Of a stretch of DNA of 55,163 nt, positions 44,684 through 53,373 are shown in pieces. Source of the DNA: an uncultured Spirochaetaceae bacterium. GTDB lineage: Bacteria; Spirochaetota; Spirochaetia; Sphaerochaetales; Sphaerochaetaceae. The notes below the pieces were generated by a model. That model saw nothing but the letters and a program-made list of their open reading frames with translations, was not told the origin of the DNA and did no database searches. A program made the position numbers and the translations under genes. Every line of letters begins with the position of its first letter. Position 1 is the stretch's first letter. Location of the stretch: positions 1 through 55,163 of the forward strand of contig CALXKZ010000005.1 in NCBI GenBank assembly GCA_944389065.1, read 5' to 3'.

Positions 44684-46063
44684 TCATACGAATGATGACA
44701 TGAAAGCATATGTCAGATCATATATTGCATTTATGTATCCGATTTCATCATCAGAGAACTCGATGCCATCATATGTCAGCGCTTTGAATGATCCTGTACC
44801 GCTTTCTGATATATCCACTACAGCTCTGAATGGTATGCTCTCTCCAAACAGGATGATATCCGCATCAAGAACATCGGTGCTGTCATCGTAATTCCCTTCG
44901 ATGTATATCATCGGATCATCACTTACTCCCAGCGTATTGATGTATTTCCCATCATCTTCAAATTCAGAGAATCCCCAGAACTGTGAGACCGTCATTTCCA
45001 GTGCATATAATCCTACAAGCTCTCTGTATTCATTGCCTGTATAGGTATGATTGCCGATGGTTATACTGCCATTCACTATCTCAGAGCCGTATATATCCAA
45101 TGTATATGCCCCGCTGATCTTCTTTGACTGTATTACCTCAGGCTCCCCATTGCCGGTCATGATGATGGTAGAGACGAAATCATTGCAGACTACCGAGCCT
45201 GTTGCTTTAGTCTCCGTTGATTCTGACTCTACGATGACACTGCCAGCAGTATGTACGGAGAATGTGTTTCCTCTGCTGTCTTCTGCAAGGAAGTCCATCG
45301 GATTGATTATCCTCATGGAAACAACCCCTGTTCCTGTCTGCTCATCAAAAGACATTGAGTATATATTGCCATTTCCAAGATCTACTGAATATTGATCCGA
45401 AGCGGAAGTCATCTGTTCCATGAGCTTGCCCTTTGCATATGCAGAGAGCGGACCATTGGCGAGCATCATGCTGTAGAGATCCTCTGCAAGCATATTCCTT
45501 GAGTATGGCGCTTCTTCCGGGGATATATCTTCAATGCTGAAGCTTTCGTTATTAATTGTGAATGAAGCTTTGGTTCCTGAAAGCATTGGTGCTGCAATTC
45601 CTCCGGAAACCGTGTCCGTTGCCGCATCATAATTCCCTCCTGCCGGAGCTAACGATGATTCATCCATTGATACGGAGAATGTGGTCTCTTTGCCGGTAGA
45701 TCCGTCTGTGAATACAGGAGTGCTTCCATCTGCTGTCTCTATTCTGTATCCGAGTATCTTTCCGCTCTCTACAGGAACTGTGTATATGAATTTGCCTGTT
45801 ACTGTGTGATCACCATATGGATAATCGGAAAAGTCGGCTACAACGGAGAGCCTGCCATTGTCGTCAGCGCTTCTCTCTGCCGAGTAATCAGCTTTAAACG
45901 AGACTTTATCTGTGCCTGAAGGATTCATGAAGTACTCTGAAATTCCTTCTGCAGAGAATCCATTAACGTTAAAATCCGTGTCTGATATTGTTTTAGGATT
46001 TCCTGAACATGAGACAAGCAGCAGAAGTATCATCAAAAATGACAGAAAAGAGATCTTATTCAT
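44684..46063 (-). CDS. Putative outer lipoprotein, function unknown
   Basis: This lipoprotein of about 459 residues has the signal MNKISFLSFLMILLLLVSCS with lipobox LLLVSC. The rest is acidic, Ser/Thr/Gly-rich and repeats short beta-type units (VVADFSDYPYGDHTVTGKF, SITIGNHTYTGNEY), suggesting a beta-rich surface or periplasmic protein. I recognise no domain. The ATG at 46063 is fixed by the signal peptide and by a strong promoter just upstream, so the 19-codon upstream extension is rejected. It faces sdaA; an 8-bp hairpin (44634-44661) between their stops may end transcripts. Confidence 0.8.
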   Translation of the reverse strand: MNKISFLSFLMILLLLVSCSGNPKTISDTDFNVNGFSAEGISEYFMNPSGTDKVSFKADYSAERSADDNGRLSVVADFSDYPYGDHTVTGKFIYTVPVESGKILGYRIETADGSTPVFTDGSTGKETTFSVSMDESSLAPAGGNYDAATDTVSGGIAAPMLSGTKASFTINNESFSIEDISPEEAPYSRNMLAEDLYSMMLANGPLSAYAKGKLMEQMTSASDQYSVDLGNGNIYSMSFDEQTGTGVVSMRIINPMDFLAEDSRGNTFSVHTAGSVIVESESTETKATGSVVCNDFVSTIIMTGNGEPEVIQSKKISGAYTLDIYGSEIVNGSITIGNHTYTGNEYRELVGLYALEMTVSQFWGFSEFEDDGKYINTLGVSDDPMIYIEGNYDDSTDVLDADIILFGESIPFRAVVDISESGTGSFKALTYDGIEFSDDEIGYINAIYDLTYAFMSSFV

Positions 46064-46071
46064 AATCTGCA

Positions 46072-46099
46072 AGTATATGCTTTGGATGCTTGCTGTCAA
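46072..46099 (-). promoter_or_regulatory. Strong leaderless promoter of the lipoprotein gene
   Basis: On the minus strand a perfect TTGACA (46099-46094), a 16-bp spacer and TATACT (46077-46072). The ATG is at 46063, only eight bases past the -10 box, so the message should start at or within 2-3 nt of the start codon. No Shine-Dalgarno is present. Confidence 0.75.
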
Positions 46100-46125
46100 T
46101 CTCGGATGAAAACCAGGCATTATGC

Positions 46126-46152
46126 AAAAGGGCCTGATTATGAGTCAGGCCC
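46126..46152 (-). terminator. Intrinsic terminator after leuS
   Basis: Perfect 8-bp stem GGGCCTGA (46130-46137) / TCAGGCCC (46145-46152) with a 7-nt loop. On the minus strand the stem is followed by TTTT, as expected for leuS transcripts, 18 nt past its stop. Confidence 0.88.
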
Positions 46153-46170
46153 CTGTGAATGAAGTTTTGA

Positions 46171-48684
46171 TCATTTCACGACGATATTGACAAGCTTATT
46201 TGGAACAACGATCTCCTTGACGATGGTTTTTCCATCAATCCAGGTTCTTACTTTCTCATCGTTCTTCGCTTCAGAAAGCATCTCTTCCTTGGATGCTCCC
46301 TGAGGCATCTGGAGCCTTGCGCGGAGTTTGCCATTGATCTGGACAACGACCTCGATTGTAGCATCGATAGTCTTTATCTCGTCATACTCTGGCCATTTCT
46401 CGTTGGCAACGGATGGCTCATGTCCGAACATCACCCAGAGCTCTTCCGCAAGATGCGGTGTATAAGGAGAGAGCAGGAGAGTAAGAGTCTCCATCGCTTT
46501 CTTCGGGACGACCTCAAGCTTGTTCAGCTCATTCACGAATACCATCATCTGGCTGATTGCCGTGTTGAATGAGAGCGATTCCGTGTCCTCTGTTACCTTC
46601 TTGATCGTCTTGTGCATCAGACTGTCGATTTCTGGTGTCAGAGCAATATCCTCTATCTTCTTCTCCGTTGAGATTCTCCAGATTCTGTCGAGGAAGCGAT
46701 AGACTCCGATAAAACCATTCGTTGCCCAAGGCTTAGACTCTCTTAGAGGACCCATGAACATCTCATACATTCTTACGCTGTCAGCACCGTAGTTTCTGAT
46801 GAAATCATCAGGATTGATGACGTTCTTGAGGGATTTGGACATCTTGGCGATGACCTGAGTAAGTTCCTCTCCTGTTTCTTTGTCATAGTACTTGCCGTCC
46901 TTTTCCTCTACCATATCGGTTGGTACAAGGCTCTTATTTGCCTTCTGGTATGCGAATGAGGTGATCATTCCCTGGTTCACAAGGCGGTGGAACGGCTCAT
47001 CGGTGGATACAAGGCCCAGATCATAGAGAACCTTATGCCAGAATCTTGAATAGAGAAGGTGGAGAACAGCATGCTCTGCTCCTCCTACATAGAGATTAAC
47101 AGGCATCCAGTACTTCTCCTTATCTGGATCGATGAAGGCTTTCTCATTCTTCGGATCGATGTATCTGAGATAGTACCAGCATGATCCTGCCCACTGCGGC
47201 ATTGTATTGGTCTCCCTCTTTGCATCTGCACCGCAGACAGGGCATTTGCAGTTCACCCAGCTTTCTACGTTCACAAGAGGGGATTCTCCAGTACCGGATG
47301 GTTCGTATTTATCAACCTCCGGCAGACGCAGTGGCAGCTCTTCCTCGGGAACCGTAACTGTTCCGCAGTGAGGGCAGTGGATGAGAGGAATCGGCTCTCC
47401 CCAGTATCTCTGGCGTGAGAAAACCCAGTCGCGCAGCTTGTAGTTCACCGCTTTGTGGCCATAGCCTTTCTCTTCAAGGAAAGCGAGCATCTTCTCGATG
47501 GCATCCTTCTTATTCAGTCCATCGAGCCACTCTGAATTCACATGGATTCCATCTTCCGTCCATGCCTGCTCCTGGACATTGACCTCGGACTTGAGTACCT
47601 CGATGATGGGAAGATTGAACTTCTTCGCGAACTCCCAGTCTCTGTCATCGTGTGCAGGAACTGCCATGATGGCACCTGTTCCATAGCTGATGAGCACATA
47701 ATCTGCAATCCAGATAGGAATGCGCTTTCCATTTACAGGATTTATCGCATAGGAGCCGGAGAATACACCGGTCTTGTCCTTTGCCAGATCTGTTCTTTCC
47801 AGATCCGATTTATGCTTCGTCTCATCGAGATACTTCGCAACGGCATCCTTCTGCTCCGGTGTCGTGAGCTTCTCAACAAGAGGATGCTCTGGTGCGATTA
47901 CCATATATGTCGCGCCGAAAAGAGTGTCACAGCGTGTTGTATAGACCTCGAGTTTGTCTTCCATTCCATCAATCTGGAAGAAAACCGCAGCACCTTCGGA
48001 TCTGCCGATCCAGTTGCGCTGCATAGCTTTCACTGACTCTGGCCAGTCAAGCTCATCCAGTCCTTCAAGAAGCTTGTCTGCATAGGCTGTGATCCTGAGC
48101 ATCCATTGCCTGATGTTCTTCTTCTCAACCTTCTCTCCGCAGCGTTCGCAGTGGCCTTCCTTGACCTCCTCGTTCGCCAGTCCTGTCTTGCAGCTCGGGC
48201 ACCAGTTGATCGGTGTGACAGCTTCATATGCAAGTCCTTTCTTGTATAGCTGCTCAAAGATCCACTGTGTCCAGTGATAGTAATCTGGATCGCATGTCGA
48301 TATCTCACGATCCCAATCATAGGAGAATCCCAGACTCTTTATCTGGCGGCGGAATGTCTCGATATTCTTCTCTGTCGTTACCCATGGATGGGTGCCGGTC
48401 TTGATTGCATAGTTCTCTGCAGGGAGACCGAATGAGTCGAATCCCATTGGATGAAGGACATTATAACCCTTCATCCTGAGATACCTTGAGTAGATATCTG
48501 TTGCTGTATAGCCTTCAGGATGCCCTACATGAAGACCTGCTCCCGATGGGTATGGGAACATATCAAGGATATATCTTCTTTTTTCCTTCGGTACTGAAGG
48601 GTCCTCTTCCGTATGGAAAGTCTTATGCTCTTCCCAGTATTTCTGCCACTTGGGCTCTATCTCGTTGAAAGGATACTTGCTCAT
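46171..48684 (-). CDS. leuS: Leucyl-tRNA synthetase
   Basis: This 837-residue class I synthetase charges tRNA-Leu. The HIGH-type motif reads GLHVGHPEG, and KMSKS is present as [11 protein letters not shown] zinc-type pair set is seen in CPSCKTGL and CERCG and again in CPHCG and CPVCG. The editing domain lies about 220-420. Length is somewhat short of the 860-residue E. coli enzyme but complete. I looked for a T-box leader in the 186-bp gap to divergent phoA and saw none. It appears to be transcribed alone. Confidence 0.98.
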   Translation of the reverse strand: MSKYPFNEIEPKWQKYWEEHKTFHTEEDPSVPKEKRRYILDMFPYPSGAGLHVGHPEGYTATDIYSRYLRMKGYNVLHPMGFDSFGLPAENYAIKTGTHPWVTTEKNIETFRRQIKSLGFSYDWDREISTCDPDYYHWTQWIFEQLYKKGLAYEAVTPINWCPSCKTGLANEEVKEGHCERCGEKVEKKNIRQWMLRITAYADKLLEGLDELDWPESVKAMQRNWIGRSEGAAVFFQIDGMEDKLEVYTTRCDTLFGATYMVIAPEHPLVEKLTTPEQKDAVAKYLDETKHKSDLERTDLAKDKTGVFSGSYAINPVNGKRIPIWIADYVLISYGTGAIMAVPAHDDRDWEFAKKFNLPIIEVLKSEVNVQEQAWTEDGIHVNSEWLDGLNKKDAIEKMLAFLEEKGYGHKAVNYKLRDWVFSRQRYWGEPIPLIHCPHCGTVTVPEEELPLRLPEVDKYEPSGTGESPLVNVESWVNCKCPVCGADAKRETNTMPQWAGSCWYYLRYIDPKNEKAFIDPDKEKYWMPVNLYVGGAEHAVLHLLYSRFWHKVLYDLGLVSTDEPFHRLVNQGMITSFAYQKANKSLVPTDMVEEKDGKYYDKETGEELTQVIAKMSKSLKNVINPDDFIRNYGADSVRMYEMFMGPLRESKPWATNGFIGVYRFLDRIWRISTEKKIEDIALTPEIDSLMHKTIKKVTEDTESLSFNTAISQMMVFVNELNKLEVVPKKAMETLTLLLSPYTPHLAEELWVMFGHEPSVANEKWPEYDEIKTIDATIEVVVQINGKLRARLQMPQGASKEEMLSEAKNDEKVRTWIDGKTIVKEIVVPNKLVNIVVK

Positions 48685-48870
48685 AGCGATGAGGATATCA
48701 TTAAGGGAGGAAAAAGGCTATGGATGATGAACGCGTTGTGTATATTATCACGTCTTAACATCAGCTCTGTTTTCTTTGCTTTGAATTAACGGAAGACTAA
48801 CCTGGATATGGCAGAAGGGAATTCCGGCAAATGGTAATTTCTCCATAGATTCATCCAAATGGAGGACCAA

Positions 48871-50334
48871 ATGAAGAGAATTCTTACAGTGCTTGCTGCG
48901 CTCATGCTCATCGCTTCGATGGCATATGCTGATGGCGCAAGGGAGACAGAGCAGACTATCCGTGACTATATGGATGATGCTTCCCCGAAATATGTATTCA
49001 TGTTCATCGGAGATGGAATGAGCTCGCCGCAGATCAATTCTGCACAGGTATTCAATGGATGCAACGAGTCTGGTCTTGTTGATCTAAAGGAACTTACATT
49101 CACAGAGTTCCCGGTTGTCGGTATCCAGTATACACAGGATGCGACATCATTCGCTCCGGATTCGGCAAGTACAGCTACATCCCTTTCTTCTGGATTCAAG
49201 ACACACAGCGGTGTCATCGGAATGGGAATCGATAAGGTCACAAAGGGAACTACGATCGCAGAGATGCTCCGTGACAAGGGCTGGAAGATCGGTATCGTAT
49301 CAACAGTCACCATCAACCATGCAACCCCCGCTGCATACTATGCGCATGTTGCATCCCGCAATGACTACTATGAGATCGGTCTGCAGATGGCGGCTTCAGG
49401 ATTCGATTACTTCGGCGGTGGTTCTGTGAATCAGGCAGATAATGGCGATAAGACTATCTATCAGGTGCTTGAGGAGAACGGATATCTTGTGACAAATGAC
49501 CGTGATACCATTCTCAGCCTCAACAGCGATAGCGGCAAAGTCTATGCTTACAGCCCTGTTCTTCAGGATGATGGCGCTATGCCATATGCTATCGATGCAA
49601 CAGACGACCAGCTTCAGCTCAAGGATTTCGTCAGGAAAGGAATCGATGTCCTTGATAACGAGACAGGTTTCTTCATGATGGTTGAATCAGGGAAGATCGA
49701 CTGGGCAGGACATGCAAACGATGCAGTAGCGAACATCAGCGATACACTTGCCTTTGATGAGGCTATCGAGGTAGCTGTTGACTTTGCAAAGGATCACCCA
49801 GATGAGACTCTCATCATCGTAACTGGTGATCACGAGACCGGTGGTATGACAATCGGATATGCAGCAACCGGATACAATACGGCTTTCGATATCCTCCGTG
49901 CCCAGAAGGTCTCCTACGTCAAGTTCGATACTATGGTCGAGGAAAGAATCGCAGCAGGGGATTTCTCCTTCGATGTGCTTCTTGAGATGGTTGAAGAGAA
50001 CTTCGGCCTTACAGCTCCTGGAACAGAAGCTGAGGTTGCCGCTCTTGAGATGAACGACTATGAGTTCGCGATGCTTGAAAGGGCATATGATGATGCGATG
50101 AGCGGGAATACAGATGGCTATGAGGAGTCTCTCCTTTATGGCGGATACAACCCGATCTCTGTCACACTCACTCACATCATCAACAACAAGGCAGGAATCG
50201 GCTGGACAAGCTACTTCCATACAGGTCTTCCGGTTCCTGTATATGCATACGGAGAGGGTGCAGAGGCGTTCATCGGATCTTATGACAACACCGATGTCGC
50301 AAAGAAACTCATGGATCTTACCGACGCCAGGTAA
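48871..50334 (+). CDS. phoA: Alkaline phosphatase
   Basis: This exported phosphomonoesterase of about 487 residues has a signal peptide (MKRILTVLAALMLIASMAYA). The nucleophile Ser is in APDSASTATSL; metal ligands are in FIGDGMSSPQ, ESGKIDWAGH and VTGDHETGGM. The C-terminal TGLPVPVYAYGEGA is typical. It should release phosphate in the periplasm. ATG 48871 has GGAGGA in front; the frame extends only four codons further. A plausible promoter is TTGAAT (48781-48786) with GATATG about 18 bp later. No Pho box was recognised. Confidence 0.94.
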   Translation: MKRILTVLAALMLIASMAYADGARETEQTIRDYMDDASPKYVFMFIGDGMSSPQINSAQVFNGCNESGLVDLKELTFTEFPVVGIQYTQDATSFAPDSASTATSLSSGFKTHSGVIGMGIDKVTKGTTIAEMLRDKGWKIGIVSTVTINHATPAAYYAHVASRNDYYEIGLQMAASGFDYFGGGSVNQADNGDKTIYQVLEENGYLVTNDRDTILSLNSDSGKVYAYSPVLQDDGAMPYAIDATDDQLQLKDFVRKGIDVLDNETGFFMMVESGKIDWAGHANDAVANISDTLAFDEAIEVAVDFAKDHPDETLIIVTGDHETGGMTIGYAATGYNTAFDILRAQKVSYVKFDTMVEERIAAGDFSFDVLLEMVEENFGLTAPGTEAEVAALEMNDYEFAMLERAYDDAMSGNTDGYEESLLYGGYNPISVTLTHIINNKAGIGWTSYFHTGLPVPVYAYGEGAEAFIGSYDNTDVAKKLMDLTDAR

Positions 50335-50353
50335 GGAGAATATAGATTCCGCA

Positions 50354-50371
50354 GGGGAGCTTCTGCTCCCC
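50354..50371 (+). terminator. Weak hairpin after phoA
   Basis: Stem GGGGAGC / GCTCCCC with a 4-nt loop, 19 nt after phoA. The following bases (TCTTGG) are not a proper T-run, so some read-through into the YibE/F gene is likely. Confidence 0.55.
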
Positions 50372-50384
50372 TCTTGGTGTTCAA

Positions 50385-51518
50385 ATGGGAAATATTCTTA
50401 AGAACAGACACAAGGACACGGCATTCATTGCTGCATTCATCATTGCATCCCTTGTTTTGATTATCATTCCAACAGGTTTTGAGAGAGACATATATATAAA
50501 TGCCACAGGAGCCAAAGCCGAGATCCTTTCATGCGATGACAGAGGGATAATACAGACCGGTCTTTTCCGTACCGGAGACCAGCGCTGCAGCGTCAGGATA
50601 CTCTCTGGTGAGCATGAGGGGCTGGAGATGGATGGCATAAATCTTCTTTCGGGAAGCCTGAAGGAGGATAAGGTCTTTGTTCCTGGGGATATCGCATGGG
50701 TGCTCATCGAACGTGATGAGAGCGGTACGCCTATATTCATTAATCTTATCGATTATTACAGAATAGGCATTGAATGGATTCTCGTTGGCATTTTCGCGAT
50801 AGTTCTGATACTCTTTGCAGGTATCAGAGGGATAAGAATGATTCTTTCCTTCATCTTTGCATTCCTTATGATCTGGAAGCTCCTGATACCATCTATCCTT
50901 AAGGGAATGAATCCTCTTTTCATGTGCGCATTTTCGCTTTTATTGATGACTCTTGTGACATTGCCTATGGTTTCAGGGGTGAACAGGAGAAGCCTTGCTG
51001 CAATCCTTGGCTCCCTTCTGAGCATGTTTATGACAGTGGGCCTTTCTGTATTCACAACATGGCTGCTGAGAATCCATGGGTCAGTGCTGGAACAGAGTGA
51101 AGCGCTTCTCTATTGCGGTTTCATCCATCTTGATCTCACATCGCTTTTCTCCGGAGTTGTCTGCTTGAGCGCCGGAGGTGCTGTCATGGATCTCTCCATA
51201 GATGTCTCTGCAGCCATGTGGGAGGTGAGAGAACACTCCGAGGGTATAGGCAGCCGGGAGCTTTTCCAATCTGCTATGGAGGTCGGAAGAGCTGGGGTCG
51301 GAACCCAGATCACGACACTTCTTCTTGCATATATGGGTAGTTTCCTTACGCTGATGATGGTCTATATGGCACAGGCTACACCCGTCATGAATCTGTTTAC
51401 ATCGAAAGCAATAGCTGCAGAGATACTCCAGACGCTTGTCGGAGCTGCCGGAATTGTCATGGTCACGCCTCTTACGGCTCTTATGGGACTGCTTCTGTTT
51501 CCTTCCCGAAAAGGGTAA
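50385..51518 (+). CDS. YibE/F-like membrane protein
   Basis: This 377-residue protein fits the YibE/F family: one N-terminal membrane helix (15-31), an extracytoplasmic beta-rich domain (about 32-125), then seven or so helices, including GFIHLDLTSLFSGVVCLSAG and AMEVGRAGVGTQITTLLLAY, the most conserved family segments. The function of the family is unknown; a transport role has been suggested. It is 50 nt downstream of phoA and may be partly co-transcribed. Confidence 0.88.
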   Translation: MGNILKNRHKDTAFIAAFIIASLVLIIIPTGFERDIYINATGAKAEILSCDDRGIIQTGLFRTGDQRCSVRILSGEHEGLEMDGINLLSGSLKEDKVFVPGDIAWVLIERDESGTPIFINLIDYYRIGIEWILVGIFAIVLILFAGIRGIRMILSFIFAFLMIWKLLIPSILKGMNPLFMCAFSLLLMTLVTLPMVSGVNRRSLAAILGSLLSMFMTVGLSVFTTWLLRIHGSVLEQSEALLYCGFIHLDLTSLFSGVVCLSAGGAVMDLSIDVSAAMWEVREHSEGIGSRELFQSAMEVGRAGVGTQITTLLLAYMGSFLTLMMVYMAQATPVMNLFTSKAIAAEILQTLVGAAGIVMVTPLTALMGLLLFPSRKG

Positions 51519-51528
51519 GGACAAATAT

Positions 51529-51558
51529 TTGCTTAATCATCCATAAACTCTGTATACT
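51529..51558 (+). promoter_or_regulatory. parE promoter, probably leaderless
   Basis: TTGCTT (51529-51534), an 18-bp spacer and TATACT (51553-51558). The parE ATG at 51565 is only six bases after the -10 box, and there is no Shine-Dalgarno. Confidence 0.65.
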
Positions 51559-51564
51559 GATTTC

Positions 51565-53373
51565 ATGGCCTATGATGAAAGCAATATAAAATCCCTGTCA
51601 TCACTTGAACATATCCGGCTCAGACCGGGAATGTATATCGGAAGGCTCGGCAACGGTACGCATCCCGATGATGGCATTTATGTATTACTTAAGGAAGTAG
51701 TCGATAACTCCGTAGATGAGTTCACGATGCATTTCGGTTCCCGGATTGAGATCACTGTTCTTGATGATACAGTCTCTGTCAGAGATTACGGACGTGGCAT
51801 TCCTCTCGGGAAAGTGGTCGAATGCGTATCAGTGATAAATACCGGTGCAAAGTATGATAGCGAAGCCTTCCAGTTCTCAGTGGGTCTCAATGGTGTCGGA
51901 ACCAAGGCCGTCAATGCACTCTCTTCCAGCTTTCTGGTCAGATCCTACAGAGAAGGAAAGTATGTTGAGGCAGAATTTGAAAGGGGAGAGCTGAAGAGAA
52001 AGAAAGAGGGAAAGGCCCCGGAGGAAAAGGATGGAACTTTCATTTCTTTCCACCCCGATCCAGAGATCTTCCCGGATTTCCATTATCTTGAGGATATCAT
52101 CGAAGACAGGCTCTGGAGCTATGCATATCTCAATACAGGGCTGACAATAACTTTCAATAAGAAGCTCATAAAGAGCCAGAATGGACTGCTGGATCTTCTG
52201 TCGAAGATGCTTGGGTCGGAAGGACTCTATCCGACTGTCCATTTCAAGAATGCGCATCTTGAATTCGCTTTCACCCATACATCGGGGTATGGCGAGAACT
52301 ATTTCTCTTTCGTCAATGGCCAGAATACAACAGATGGAGGAACACATCTCGCGGCTTTCAAGGAAGGTGTCCTCAAAGGTGTGAATGAGTTCTTCAGGAA
52401 AAGCTGGCAGGCTCCTGAGATCAGGGATGGAATCGCTGCTGCAATCGCTATCAAGATGCAGAATCCTGTATTCGAGAGCCAGACGAAGAACAAGCTGGGA
52501 TCAACAGAGGTCCGCACATGGATTGTCAATGAAGTCAAGGAAGCTGTTATGGATGCCTTGATGAAGGACAAGGCAAAGGCACAGGGAATCCAGGAAAAGG
52601 TCACGACAAATGAAAAAGTCCACAAGGAAGAGCAGGCTGTAAGGAACAATGCCAAGGAAAGGGCCAGGAAGACGGCTATACATATCCCTAAGCTCAAGGA
52701 CTGCCGTTATCATCTGGATTCATCATCCGCTCAGCATAGGAAGGAAGCTGAGAACTCGATGATCTTCCTTACCGAGGGAGATAGTGCTGCAGGAACCCTT
52801 TCGATAGCCCGGGATGCGAATACGCAGGCTGTGTTTGCACTCAGAGGCAAGCCATTCAATGTCCAGGGATATAAGCGCACCGAGCTTTATAAGCATGAAG
52901 AGCTGTATAATATCATGGTGGCACTCGGAATTGAGAACGGGATTGATGATATCCGCTATTCAAAGGTCGTGATCGCAACCGATGCCGATACAGATGGATT
53001 CCATATCAGGATACTCCTCATGACATTCTTCCTTTCGTATTTTGAGGAGCTTGTAACTTCCGGCCGTCTATTCATTCTTGAGACGCCGCTTTTCAGAGTC
53101 AGGAACAAGGCTGTCACAAGCTACTGCTATTCAGAGGCGGAGCGGGATCAGGCTATGGCGAAGATCAAAGGCTGTGAAGTGACAAGATTCAAAGGGCTTG
53201 GAGAGATAAGCCCTAATGAATTCAAGGGATTCATTGGCGAGGATATAAAGCTCCTTCCTGTCACAATCACCTCAATAAAGGACATCAAGGATAAGATGGA
53301 GTTCTATATGGGACAGAACACCCCCCAGAGAAGGGAGTTCATTATGGAGAATCTTCTGAATGTCACAGGCTGA
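51565..53373 (+). CDS. parE: Topoisomerase IV subunit B (ParE-like)
   Basis: This 602-residue GHKL/TOPRIM ATPase is a paralogue of GyrB. It has EVVDNSVDEF, DYGRGIP, GLNGVGTKAVNALS, EGDSAAGTLSIARD and DADTDGFHIR. LRGKPFNV replaces the gyrase-type LWGKMLNV and the long acidic insert of GyrB is absent. With ParC it decatenates sister chromosomes. It starts from its own promoter and overlaps parC by 14 nt. Confidence 0.93.
   Translation: MAYDESNIKSLSSLEHIRLRPGMYIGRLGNGTHPDDGIYVLLKEVVDNSVDEFTMHFGSRIEITVLDDTVSVRDYGRGIPLGKVVECVSVINTGAKYDSEAFQFSVGLNGVGTKAVNALSSSFLVRSYREGKYVEAEFERGELKRKKEGKAPEEKDGTFISFHPDPEIFPDFHYLEDIIEDRLWSYAYLNTGLTITFNKKLIKSQNGLLDLLSKMLGSEGLYPTVHFKNAHLEFAFTHTSGYGENYFSFVNGQNTTDGGTHLAAFKEGVLKGVNEFFRKSWQAPEIRDGIAAAIAIKMQNPVFESQTKNKLGSTEVRTWIVNEVKEAVMDALMKDKAKAQGIQEKVTTNEKVHKEEQAVRNNAKERARKTAIHIPKLKDCRYHLDSSSAQHRKEAENSMIFLTEGDSAAGTLSIARDANTQAVFALRGKPFNVQGYKRTELYKHEELYNIMVALGIENGIDDIRYSKVVIATDADTDGFHIRILLMTFFLSYFEELVTSGRLFILETPLFRVRNKAVTSYCYSEAERDQAMAKIKGCEVTRFKGLGEISPNEFKGFIGEDIKLLPVTITSIKDIKDKMEFYMGQNTPQRREFIMENLLNVTG

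Noticed and set aside
48685..48870. T-box riboswitch in front of leuS
   Set aside because: The 186-bp gap to phoA shows no T-box core or terminator/antiterminator pair.
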